DNA from: Utricularia gibba
Lineage: Eukaryota; Streptophyta; Magnoliopsida; Lamiales; Lentibulariaceae
Direction: 5' to 3'
Assembly: GCA_002189035.1 (NCBI GenBank)
Contig: NEEC01000346.1
Location: 1 to 26,851 of the forward strand
Length of the DNA stretch: 26,851 bases
A model generated the notes under the pieces. It was not told the origin of the DNA. It ran no database searches and saw nothing but the letters and a program-made list of their open reading frames with translations. Below, in pieces: positions 1 through 8,226 of this stretch. The number at the start of each line of letters is the position of its first letter. The stretch's first letter is position 1. The position numbers and the translations under genes are program-made.

Positions 1-955
1 TTTTTTTCCACGGCCGTATGGCCTTGTGGCTGCTGCTCGAGCACGCGGCATTAACCAAGCCCATGTGGCCTCGTGGTGCTGCTGCGTATGCACACGGGCT
101 GGGGGTCGCGCCGGGCATGAGCCCAAAGTCAGTTTTAGCCCGGCGAAAAAAGGGATGCATTTCTTAGCGTTGGGTTATCACGAGCCGCCTAATTTTTTTT
201 CGTGGAACACCATCTAGTTTTGTGGGGGGGCGCTCTCGAGGGGCCCTTGGCTTGGGCCCGGGTTCGGTCTGGCTGATGAGCCCACTCTGGTCCCACTCGG
301 CGAAAATCGTGACACATTTGTTGAAATTAGGATGTCACGTGCACCCAACACGGTTTTTTCAACAACACGCTTTATACTTGTGGAGACGCTCTCGGGGGGC
401 ACTCGAATCTTCCCATACGTCGTACCAGGCTCGAGCGTAAAGTCATTGTAGCCCGGCAAAGAAAGTGATGCATTTATTAACTTTGGGTTGTCACGAGCCG
501 CCTAAATGGTTTTCCATGGAACACCTTCTAGTTTTGGGGGGGAGGGGAGCGGGCGCTGCGCCTCGTCCGGGCCCGGGAGCCCGGTCCCGTCCGACTCGAC
601 GAAAATCGTGATGCATTTGTTGAAGTTAGGATGTCACGAGAACCGCACACGTTTTTTTTTCAACAACACACTTTATACTTAAGGAGGAGCTCTCGGGGGG
701 CACCCTGATCGGGCCGGAGGTCGTGCGAACTCAGGCCCAAAGTCAGCAGTAGCGCGCCAAAAAAAGTGATGCATTTATTAACGTTGGGTTGTGACGAGAC
801 GCGTATATGGTTTTTGAAGGAACACCTCCTCGTATTGAGGCGGGCGCTCTCGAGGGGCCCTTGGCCCGGGCCCCGGGTTCGGACGGGCTCATGGGCCCAC
901 TCGACGAAAATCATGATGCATTTGTTGAAATTGGGATGTCACGTGCACCCCACAT

Positions 956-1223
956 TTGTTGAGCGAGGACGGCCAATTTTAGAGACTCGATGGGCCATTC
1001 TTCGATCAGCGTCCTACTATCTAGTTCAAACTCAAAGTCACATTATTCTTGCACAATTTCGTATGAATGAATATGGGATATGATCCGTTGGAAGCCCAAG
1101 TGTTAGAGAATTTTACTGAATCTGCTGAGCAAGGGGTTGTGAGTTCATAACAGCTGTTGAAACCTCTCCAGGGTGGTGTGCGTGGCGTGATGAGCTTTCT
1201 ACAATGACAAAAAAAATATTTTT
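956..1223 (+). other. Linker between GC-rich block and palindrome (copy 1)
   Basis: About 268 bp with balanced composition and no internal repetition, found once in each unit. It ends in an eight-A run and TATTTTT just before the palindrome. One frame, from an ATG at 1067, runs 27 codons to a stop at 1148-1150 and then stays open for another 18 codons to a stop at 1205. Its translation looks more protein-like than the rest of the unit, but it is too short to call a gene and copies 8 and 12 shift the frame by losing one G. It may be a fragment of an old mobile-element gene, or chance. I recognise nothing else here. Confidence 0.5.
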
Positions 1224-2122
1224 ATAATCATGTGATATATGTTTATTAAAATATAAATAATGTAAATACGTTAGTTATTAAAGCATATACTACATGTGAA
1301 AGTTTCTTAGTTTTTAATTTTATTAGCATTCGACCCTTAGTTATACTTTGGATGGAGTGTGCATTTTTATTTTAATCATTTTAATTAGCATTCGATCCTT
1401 GGTTAAGATTCCAATCGAGTGTATATTTTTTATTTGAACGATTCTATTTGCATTCGATTCTAAGATATGATGCGGATCGAGCGTATATTTTTTATTTTAA
1501 TATTTTTATTGGCTTTCGGTCTTTAGACATGATTCGGATCGAGTGGAGATGGTTTACTTGAAACTTGTGTTAACGCTCGATCCTTAGGAGCAATGTGGAG
1601 CGTGTTTACATTGCAAGGGCACACGGGCGTGGGTTGTGCGTAAACCACGCCCGTGTGGCATGGCATTGTAATGTATACACGTTCTAAATTGCTCCTAACG
1701 GTGGAACGCTAATTAAGATTTAAAATAAATGAATATGCACTCGATCCAAAGTATACCTAAGGATCTAAGGCTAATAAAAATATGAGAGTGAAAAATATAC
1801 GCTCGATCCGCAGCATACCTAACGTTCGAATGCTAATAAAAAATATTAAAATAAAAAATACGCGCTCGATCCGCATTATACTTAAGGATCGAATGATAAT
1901 AAAAATATTTAAAGTAAAAAAATAGCAAATATGATCTGAATCATAACCAAGGATCGAATGCTAATTAAATTGACTAAAGTAAAAATACACACTCCATCCA
2001 AAGTACAACTGAGGATCAAATGGTAATAATTAAGTCAAAGAAGCTTTCACAGTTATCCTACGGTTTAATAAATAATGTATTTCAATTATTTATAATTTAA
2101 TAAACCTATATCATATGATTAT
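1224..2122. repeat. Foldback-type giant palindrome with sub-repeated arms (copy 1)
   Basis: The 899-bp AT-rich element begins ATAATCATGTGATATA and ends with its near reverse complement, TATCATATGATTAT. The outermost 61 bp of the arms match at 53 positions, and a 68-bp stretch further in (from TACTTTGGATGGAGTGTG) matches at 63. The left arm (1224-1583) holds five tandem sub-repeats with a GCATTCGATCC-like motif at 1326, 1388, 1450, 1512 and 1575. The right arm (1699-2122) holds six inverted ones (GATCGAATGC-like motifs near 1700, 1762, 1824, 1887, 1952 and 2013). The arms differ by 64 bp, one sub-repeat. The core is 1584-1698. Long arms made of short tandem repeats are the hallmark of foldback transposons. 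No transposase is present and I cannot identify a target-site duplication, so the class is inferred. Confidence 0.88.
1584..1698. repeat. Core of the palindrome with GC-rich perfect hairpin (copy 1)
   Basis: The core is bounded by TTAGGAGCAAT and its exact reverse complement ATTGCTCCTAA. Inside it, CACACGGGCGTGG at 1620-1632 pairs perfectly with CCACGCCCGTGTG at 1645-1657 across a 12-base loop, giving a 13-bp stem with ten G-C pairs in an otherwise AT-rich element. CGTGTTTACATTGCA and ATTGTAATGTATACACG extend the pairing imperfectly. The 13-bp hairpin recurs at 3955-3992, 6290-6327, 8623-8660, 10957-10994, 13289-13326, 15621-15658, 17951-17988, 20286-20323 and 22610-22647. In copy 11 it is interrupted by loss of one C (24932-24968). 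Confidence 0.9.
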
Positions 2123-2125
2123 GAT

Positions 2126-2282
2126 TAGAGATGGGCCTGGGTTGGATCCATTCAGGTTCGGACCCAACCCGATGAAATTCTGGGTATTACAGTTTGCATG
2201 ACCCATGGGGTTGTCTTTCTGTTCAACCCGAACGGGTTAAACCCTACGGGTTTTGATTGGGCCCGAACCGAACCAAGGGTTT
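2126..2282 (+). mobile_element. hAT-like transposon end, single-sided remnant (copy 1)
   Basis: The segment starts TAGAGATGGGCC, close in style to the YAGRGATG terminal inverted repeats of plant Ac-type hAT elements. It continues with the GGTTCGGACCCAACCCG, AACCCGAACGGGTT and GGGCCCGAACCGAACC motifs common in their subterminal regions. I find no matching inverted end (GGCCCATCTCTA) elsewhere in the unit and no transposase, so at most one end remains. The start lies three bases after the palindrome, so the palindrome may have inserted at, or recombined with, the end of this element. The T-rich stretch after it leads into the next unit. Family assignment rests on recalled motif style only. Confidence 0.4.
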
Positions 2283-2487
2283 ATCAATTTTATTTTTTAT
2301 TTTTGGCTTATTGTATTTTATGGTTGTTTTTCTTTTTTTCCACGGCCGTATGGCCTTGTGGCTGCTGCTCGAGCACGCGGGCATTAACCAAGCCCATGTG
2401 GCCTCGTGGTGCTGCTGCGTATGCACACGGGCTGGGGGTCGCGCCGGGCATGAGCCCAAAGTCAGTTTTAGCCCGGCGAAAAAAGGG

Positions 2488-2800
2488 ATGCATTTCTTAG
2501 CGTTGGGTTATCACGAGCCGCCTAATTTTTTTTCGTGGAACACCATCTAGTTTTGTGGGGGGGCGCTCTCGAGGGGCCCTTGGCTTGGGCCCCGGGTTCG
2601 GTCTGGCTGATGAGCCCACTCTGGTCCCACTCGGCGAAAATCGTGACACATTTGTTGAAATTAGGATGTCACGTGCACCCAACACGGTTTTTTCAACAAC
2701 ACGCTTTATACTTGTGGAGACGCTCTCGGGGGCACTCGAATCTTCCCATACGTCGTACCAGGCTCGAGCGTAAAGTCATTGTAGCCCGGCAAAGAAAGTG
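2488..2800 (+). repeat. A1-B1 dimer of the GC-rich block (copy 2)
   Basis: Monomer A1 begins at 2488 and B1 at 2646. A1 holds CACGAGCCGCCTAA and an eight-T run, then CTCGAGGGGCCC and GGGCCCCGGG. B1 begins ACACATTT rather than ATGCATTT and is preceded by CTGATGAG and CGAAA, which the other two B monomers have in degenerate form. The spacing of 313 bp is the largest of the dimers. Confidence 0.85.
2607..2673 (+). other. Hammerhead-like core at A1/B1 junction, incomplete (copy 2)
   Basis: CTGATGAG at 2607-2614 is followed by a possible 3-bp stem (GCC 2614-2616 with GGC 2633-2635), GAAA at 2636-2639, and a 7-bp stem (CGTGACA 2642-2648 with TGTCACG 2667-2673). That order matches the conserved part of a hammerhead ribozyme. 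However, the bases after the last stem do not supply a proper cleavage triplet paired next to the GAAA, and I find no convincing third stem. It is best read as a fortuitous or decayed match. Copy 11 has lost the CTGATGAG by a 3-base deletion. Confidence 0.2.
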
Positions 2801-3103
2801 ATGCATTTATTAACTTTGGGTTGTCACGAGCCGCCTAAATGGTTTTCCATGGAACACCTTCTAGTTTTGGGGGGGAGGGGAGCGGGCGCTGCGCCTCGTC
2901 CGGGCCCCGGGAGCCCGGTCCCGTCCGACTCGACGAAAATCGTGATGCATTTGTTGAAGTTAGGATGTCACGAGAACCGCACACGGTTTTTTTCAACAAC
3001 ACACTTTATACTTAAGGAGGAGCTCTCGGTGGGGCACCCTGATCGAGCCGGAGGTCGTGCCGAACTCAGGCCCAAAGTCAGCAGTAGCGCGCCAAAAAAA
3101 GTG
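2801..3103 (+). repeat. A2-B2 dimer of the GC-rich block (copy 2)
   Basis: A2 begins at 2801 and B2 at 2945. A2 repeats CACGAGCCGCCTAA, then diverges to a G-rich tract (2869-2886) followed by GGGCCCCGGGAGCCC. B2 shares CACGG, a T run and CAACAACAC, and TTTATACTT with B1, which supports common ancestry. Confidence 0.85.
2869..2886 (+). other. Potential G-quadruplex tract in monomer A2 (copy 2)
   Basis: Seven Gs, A, four Gs, AGC and three Gs satisfy the four-run G3 pattern with loops of one to three bases. The equivalent tract occurs in every unit, with the first run varying from five (copy 12) to seven Gs and the second from three (copies 4 and 6) to four. It is a motif match only; folding is inferred. 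Confidence 0.5.
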
Positions 3104-3296
3104 ATGCATTTATTAACGTTGGGTTGTGACGAGACGCGTATATGGTTTTTGAAGGAACACCTCCTCGTATTGAGGCGGGCGCTCTCGAGGGGCCCTTGGC
3201 CCGGGCCCCGGGTTCGGACGGGCTCATGGGCCCACTCGACGAAAATCATGATGCATTTGTTGAAATTGGGATGTCACGTGCACCCCACATTTGTTG
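3104..3296 (+). repeat. A3-B3 dimer of the GC-rich block, 3' truncated (copy 2)
   Basis: A3 begins at 3104 and B3 at 3251. A3 shares CTCGAGGGGCCCTTGGC and GGGCCCCGGGTTCGG with A1, so A1 and A3 are closer to each other than to A2. B3 stops matching B1 and B2 at about 3296, after CACCCCACATTTGTTG, where the linker starts. The third dimer is thus incomplete. Confidence 0.8.
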
Positions 3297-3558
3297 AGCG
3301 AGGACGGCCAATTTTAGAGACTCGATGGGCCATTCTTCGATCAGCGTCCTACTATCTAGTTCAAACTCAAAGTCACATTATTCTTGCACAATTTCGTATG
3401 AATGAATATGGGATATGATCCGTTGGAAGCCCAAGTGTTAGAGAATTTTACTGAATCTGCTGAGCAAGGGGTTGTGAGTTCATAACAGCTGTTGAAACCT
3501 CTCCAGGGTGGTGTGCGTGGCGTGATGAGCTTTCTACAATGACAAAAAAAATATTTTT

Positions 3559-4457
3559 ATAATCATGTGATATATGTTTATTAAAATATAAATAATGTAA
3601 ATACGTTAGTTATTAAAGCATATACTACATGTGAAAGTTTCTTAGTTTTTAATTTTATTAGCATTCGACCCTTAGTTATACTTTGGATGGAGTGTGCATT
3701 TTTATTTTAATCATTTTAATTAGCATTCGATCCTTGGTTAAGATTCCAATCGAGTGTATATTTTTTATTTGAACGATTCTATTTGCATTCGATTCTAAGA
3801 TATGATGCGGATCGAGCGTATATTTTTTATTTTAATATTTTTATTGGCTTTCGGTCTTTAGACATGATTCGGATCGAGTGGAGATGGTTTACTTGAAACT
3901 TGTGTTAACGCTCGATCCTTAGGAGCAATGTGGAGCGTGTTTACATTGCAAGGGCACACGGGCGTGGGTTGTGCGTAAACCACGCCCGTGTGGCATGGCA
4001 TTGTAATGTATACACGTTCTAAATTGCTCCTAACGGTGGAACGCTAATTAAGATTTAAAATAAATGAATATGCACTCGATCCAAAGTATACCTAAGGATC
4101 TAAGGCTAATAAAAATATGAGAGTGAAAAATATACGCTCGATCCGCAGCATACCTAACGTTCGAATGCTAATAAAAAATATTAAAATAAAAAATACGCGC
4201 TCGATCCGCATTATACTTAAGGATCGAATGATAATAAAAATATTTAAAGTAAAAAAATAGCAAATATGATCTGAATCATAACCAAGGATCGAATGCTAAT
4301 TAAATTGACTAAAGTAAAAATACACACTCCATCCAAAGTACAACTGAGGATCAAATGGTAATAATTAAGTCAAAGAAGCTTTCACAGTTATCCTACGGTT
4401 TAATAAATAATGTATTTCAATTATTTATAATTTAATAAACCTATATCATATGATTAT
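3559..4457. repeat. Foldback-type palindrome (copy 2)
   Basis: An 899-bp copy; boundaries and core hairpin (3955-3992) are intact. Confidence 0.87.
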
Positions 4458-4460
4458 GAT

Positions 4461-4617
4461 TAGAGATGGGCCTGGGTTGGATCCATTCAGGTTCGGACCC
4501 AACCCGATGAAATTCTGGGTATTACAGTTTGCATGACCCATGGGGTTGTCTTTCTGTTCAACCCGAACGGGTTAAACCCTACGGGTTTTGATTGGGCCCG
4601 AACCGAACCAAGGGTTT
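4461..4617 (+). mobile_element. hAT-like end remnant (copy 2)
   Basis: Starts TAGAGATGGGCC directly after the palindrome; I see no difference from the copy 1 segment. Confidence 0.4.
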
Positions 4618-5893
4618 ATCAATTTTATTTTTTATTTTTGGCTTATTGTATTTTATGGTTGTTTTTCTTTTTTTCCACGGCCGTATGGCCTTGTGGCTGC
4701 TGCTCGAGCACGCGGGCATTAACCAAGCCCATGTGGCCTCGTGGTGCTGCTGCGTATGCACACGGGCTGGGGGTCGCGCCGGGCATGAGCCCAAAGTCAG
4801 TTTTAGCCCGGCGAAAAAAGGGATGCATTTCTTAGCGTTGGGTTATCACGAGCCGCCTAATTTTTTTTCGTGGAACACCATCTAGTTTTGTGGGGGGCGC
4901 TCTCGAGGGGCCCTTGGCTTGGGCCCCGGGTTCGGTCTGGCTGATGAGCCCACTCTGGTCCCACTCGGCGAAAATCGTGACACATTTGTTGAAATTAGGA
5001 TGTCACGTGCACCCAACACGGTTTTTTCAACAACACGCTTTATACTTGTGGAGACGCTCTCGGGGGGCACTCGAATCTTCCCATACGTCGTACCAGGCTC
5101 GAGCGTAAAGTCATTGTAGCCCGGCAAAGAAAGTGATGCATTTATTAACTTTGGGTTGTCACGAGCCGCCTAAATGGTTTTCCATGGAACACCTTCTAGT
5201 TTTGGGGGGGAGGGGAGCGGGCGCTGCGCCTCGTCCGGGCCCCGGGAGCCCGGTCCCGTCCGACTCGACGAAAATCGTGATGCATTTGTTGAAGTTAGGA
5301 TGTCACGAGAACCGCACACGGTTTTTTTCAACAACACACTTTATACTTAAGGAGGAGCTCTCGGTGGGGCACCCTGATCGAGCCGGAGGTCGTGCCGAAC
5401 TCAGGCCCAAAGTCAGCAGTAGCGCGCCAAAAAAAGTGATGCATTTATTAACGTTGGGTTGTGACGAGACGCGTATATGGTTTTTGAAGGAACACCTCCT
5501 CGTATTGAGGCGGGCGCTCTCGAGGGGCCCTTGGCCCGGGCCCCGGGTTCGGACGGGCTCATGGGCCCACTCGACGAAAATCATGATGCATTTGTTGAAA
5601 TTGGGATGTCACGTGCACCCCACATTTGTTGAGCGAGGACGGCCAATTTTAGAGACTCGATGGGCCATTCTTCGATCAGCGTCCTACTATCTAGTTCAAA
5701 CTCAAAGTCACATTATTCTTGCACAATTTCGTATGAATGAATATGGGATATGATCCGTTGGAAGCCCAAGTGTTAGAGAATTTTACTGAATCTGCTGAGC
5801 AAGGGGTTGTGAGTTCATAACAGCTGTTGAAACCTCTCCAGGGTGGTGTGCGTGGCGTGATGAGCTTTCTACAATGACAAAAAAAATATTTTT

Positions 5894-6792
5894 ATAATCA
5901 TGTGATATATGTTTATTAAAATATAAATAATGTAAATACGTTAGTTATTAAAGCATATACTACATGTGAAAGTTTCTTAGTTTTTAATTTTATTAGCATT
6001 CGACCCTTAGTTATACTTTGGATGGAGTGTGCATTTTTATTTTAATCATTTTAATTAGCATTCGATCCTTGGTTAAGATTCCAATCGAGTGTATATTTTT
6101 TATTTGAACGATTCTATTTGCATTCGATTCTAAGATATGATGCGGATCGAGCGTATATTTTTTATTTTAATATTTTTATTGGCTTTCGGTCTTTAGACAT
6201 GATTCGGATCGAGTGGAGATGGTTTACTTGAAACTTGTGTTAACGCTCGATCCTTAGGAGCAATGTGGAGCGTGTTTACATTGCAAGGGCACACGGGCGT
6301 GGGTTGTGCGTAAACCACGCCCGTGTGGCATGGCATTGTAATGTATACACGTTCTAAATTGCTCCTAACGGTGGAACGCTAATTAAGATTTAAAATAAAT
6401 GAATATGCACTCGATCCAAAGTATACCTAAGGATCTAAGGCTAATAAAAATATGAGAGTGAAAAATATACGCTCGATCCGCAGCATACCTAACGTTCGAA
6501 TGCTAATAAAAAATATTAAAATAAAAAATACGCGCTCGATCCGCATTATACTTAAGGATCGAATGATAATAAAAATATTTAAAGTAAAAAAATAGCAAAT
6601 ATGATCTGAATCATAACCAAGGATCGAATGCTAATTAAATTGACTAAAGTAAAAATACACACTCCATCCAAAGTACAACTGAGGATCAAATGGTAATAAT
6701 TAAGTCAAAGAAGCTTTCACAGTTATCCTACGGTTTAATAAATAATGTATTTCAATTATTTATAATTTAATAAACCTATATCATATGATTAT
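5894..6792. repeat. Foldback-type palindrome (copy 3)
   Basis: 899 bp, core hairpin intact at 6290-6327. Confidence 0.87.
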
Positions 6793-6795
6793 GAT

Positions 6796-6952
6796 TAGAG
6801 ATGGGCCTGGGTTGGATCCATTCAGGTTCGGACCCAACCCGATGAAATTCTGGGTATTACAGTTTGCATGACCCATGGGGTTGTCTTTCTGTTCAACCCG
6901 AACGGGTTAAACCCTACGGGTTTTGATTGGGCCCGAACCGAACCAAGGGTTT
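6796..6952 (+). mobile_element. hAT-like end remnant (copy 3)
   Basis: 157 bp with the same TAGAGATG start and AACCCGAACGGGTT inverted motif. Confidence 0.4.
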
Positions 6953-8226
6953 ATCAATTTTATTTTTTATTTTTGGCTTATTGTATTTTATGGTTGTTTT
7001 TCTTTTTTTCCACGGCCGTATGGCCTTGTGGCTGCTGCTCGAGCACGCGGGCATTAACCAAGCCCATGTGGCCTCGTGGTGCTGCTGCGTATGCACACGG
7101 GCTGGGGGTCGCGCCGGGCATGAGCCCAAAGTCAGTTTTAGCCCGGCGAAAAAAGGGATGCATTTCTTAGCGTTGGGTTATCACGAGCCGCCTAATTTTT
7201 TTTCGTGGAACACCATCTAGTTTTGTGGGGGGCGCTCTCGAGGGGCCCTTGGCTTGGGCCCCGGGTTCGGTCTGGCTGATGAGCCCACTCTGGTCCCACT
7301 CGGCGAAAATCGTGACACATTTGTTGAAATTAGGATGTCACGTGCACCCAACACGGTTTTTTCAACAACACGCTTTATACTTGTGGAGACGCTCTCGGGG
7401 GGCACTCGAATCTTCCCATACGTCGTACCAGGCTCGAGCGTAAAGTCATTGTAGCCCGGCAAAGAAAGTGATGCATTTATTAACTTTGGGTTGTCACGAG
7501 CCGCCTAAATGGTTTTCCATGGAACACCTTCTAGTTTTGGGGGGGAGGGAGCGGGCGCTGCGCCTCGTCCGGGCCCCGGGAGCCCGGTCCCGTCCGACTC
7601 GACGAAAATCGTGATGCATTTGTTGAAGTTAGGATGTCACGAGAACCGCACACGGTTTTTTTCAACAACACACTTTATACTTAAGGAGGAGCTCTCGGGG
7701 GGGCACCCTGATCGAGCCGGAGGTCGTGCCGAACTCAGGCCCAAAGTCAGCAGTAGCGCGCCAAAAAAAGTGATGCATTTATTAACGTTGGGTTGTGACG
7801 AGACGCGTATATGGTTTTTGAAGGAACACCTCCTCGTATTGAGGCGGGCGCTCTCGAGGGGCCCTTGGCCCGGGCCCCGGGTTCGGACGGGCTCATGGGC
7901 CCACTCGACGAAAATCATGATGCATTTGTTGAAATTGGGATGTCACGTGCACCCCACATTTGTTGAGCGAGGACGGCCAATTTTAGAGACTCGATGGGCC
8001 ATTCTTCGATCAGCGTCCTACTATCTAGTTCAAACTCAAAGTCACATTATTCTTGCACAATTTCGTATGAATGAATATGGGATATGATCCGTTGGAAGCC
8101 CAAGTGTTAGAGAATTTTACTGAATCTGCTGAGCAAGGGGTTGTGAGTTCATAACAGCTGTTGAAACCTCTCCAGGGTGGTGTGCGTGGCGTGATGAGCT
8201 TTCTACAATGACAAAAAAATATTTTT

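Larger units (their letters stand above)
8..2339 (+). repeat. Satellite unit, copy 1
   Basis: Complete unit of 2332 bp. Parts: GC-rich block 8 to about 955, linker 956-1223, palindrome 1224-2122, hAT-like segment 2126-2282. It differs from the central copies by CGCGGCATT instead of CGCGGGCATT near 47, a lost C in the GGGCCCGGG run near 256 and again near 571, a nine-T run after CACACG near 651, GATCGGGCC instead of GATCGAGCC near 708, and a missing C in the GTGCGAAC motif near 724. The first seven bases of the window are the T-run that ends the preceding unit. Confidence 0.96.
2340..3296 (+). repeat. GC-rich block of six ~150-bp monomers (reference copy 2)
   Basis: Six landmarks of the form ATGCATTT (or ACACATTT) occur at 2488, 2646, 2801, 2945, 3104 and 3251, spaced 158, 155, 144, 159 and 147 bp. 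Odd-numbered monomers (type A) continue as TTATTAACGTTGGGTTGTCACGAGCCGCC or close variants. Even-numbered ones (type B) continue as TTGTTGAAATTAGGATGTCACG or close variants. The block is therefore three A-B dimers of roughly 300 bp that have diverged from each other, whereas the same position in successive 2.33-kb units is nearly identical. So the dimer expansion is older than the amplification of the big unit. The block recurs after each unit start listed for the array. I do not recognise its origin; a tandem-repeat region from an LTR retrotransposon is possible but unproven. Confidence 0.9.
2340..4674 (+). repeat. Satellite unit, copy 2
   Basis: Complete unit of 2335 bp, used here as the reference copy for sub-structure because it matches the majority sequence at nearly all sites. 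Parts: GC-rich block 2340 to about 3296, linker to 3558, palindrome 3559-4457, hAT-like segment 4461-4617. It has the seven-G run after TTTTGT near 2557, a five-G run near 2727 where most copies have six, and the T that interrupts the G run at 3030. Confidence 0.97.
4675..7009 (+). repeat. Satellite unit, copy 3
   Basis: Complete unit of 2335 bp with palindrome at 5894-6792 and hAT-like segment at 6796-6952. Compared with copy 2 I see only G-run length changes (six Gs rather than seven after TTTTGT near 4892; six rather than five near 5063). It keeps the T interrupting the G run at 5365. Confidence 0.97.

Noticed and set aside
1326-1583. CRISPR-like array from the regular 62-bp spacing in the palindrome arm
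   Set aside because: The whole 62-bp unit is repeated and diverged, with no short conserved repeat separating unique spacers. The arrangement is inverted in the other arm, and no cas genes are present.
1619-1660. Rho-independent terminator (GC-rich hairpin)
   Set aside because: No T run follows the stem, and the context is a eukaryote-like satellite, not a bacterial operon.
2155-2165. RNA polymerase III B-box (GGTTCGGACCC)
   Set aside because: One mismatch to the consensus, no A-box at a suitable distance and no tRNA fold. It belongs to the family of GGTTCGG motifs in the hAT-like segment.
2236-2250. Telomeric repeat (AAACCCT)
   Set aside because: A single AAACCCT within GGGTTAAACCCTACGGG is not a tandem telomere tract and is explained by the palindromic subterminal motifs.
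2198-2550. Overlapping open frames of 97-100 codons across the hAT-like segment and the unit start
   Set aside because: They cross the boundary between unrelated mosaic parts, are open in several frames at once, and translate low-complexity phenylalanine runs from the T-rich joint. They are shadows of composition.
2340-3296. LTR retrotransposon or Ogre-type LTR from the GAGCCGCCTAA motif
   Set aside because: The resemblance to GAGTCGCCAC-like motifs is short and from memory. No primer-binding site, polypurine tract, paired LTRs or pol fragment is visible.
2798-3418. 206-codon open frame repeated in several units, with shorter versions in others
   Set aside because: It is made of the repeat monomers, has no recognisable domain, shifts with G-run length between units and overlaps open frames on the other strand. 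I did not call it as a gene.
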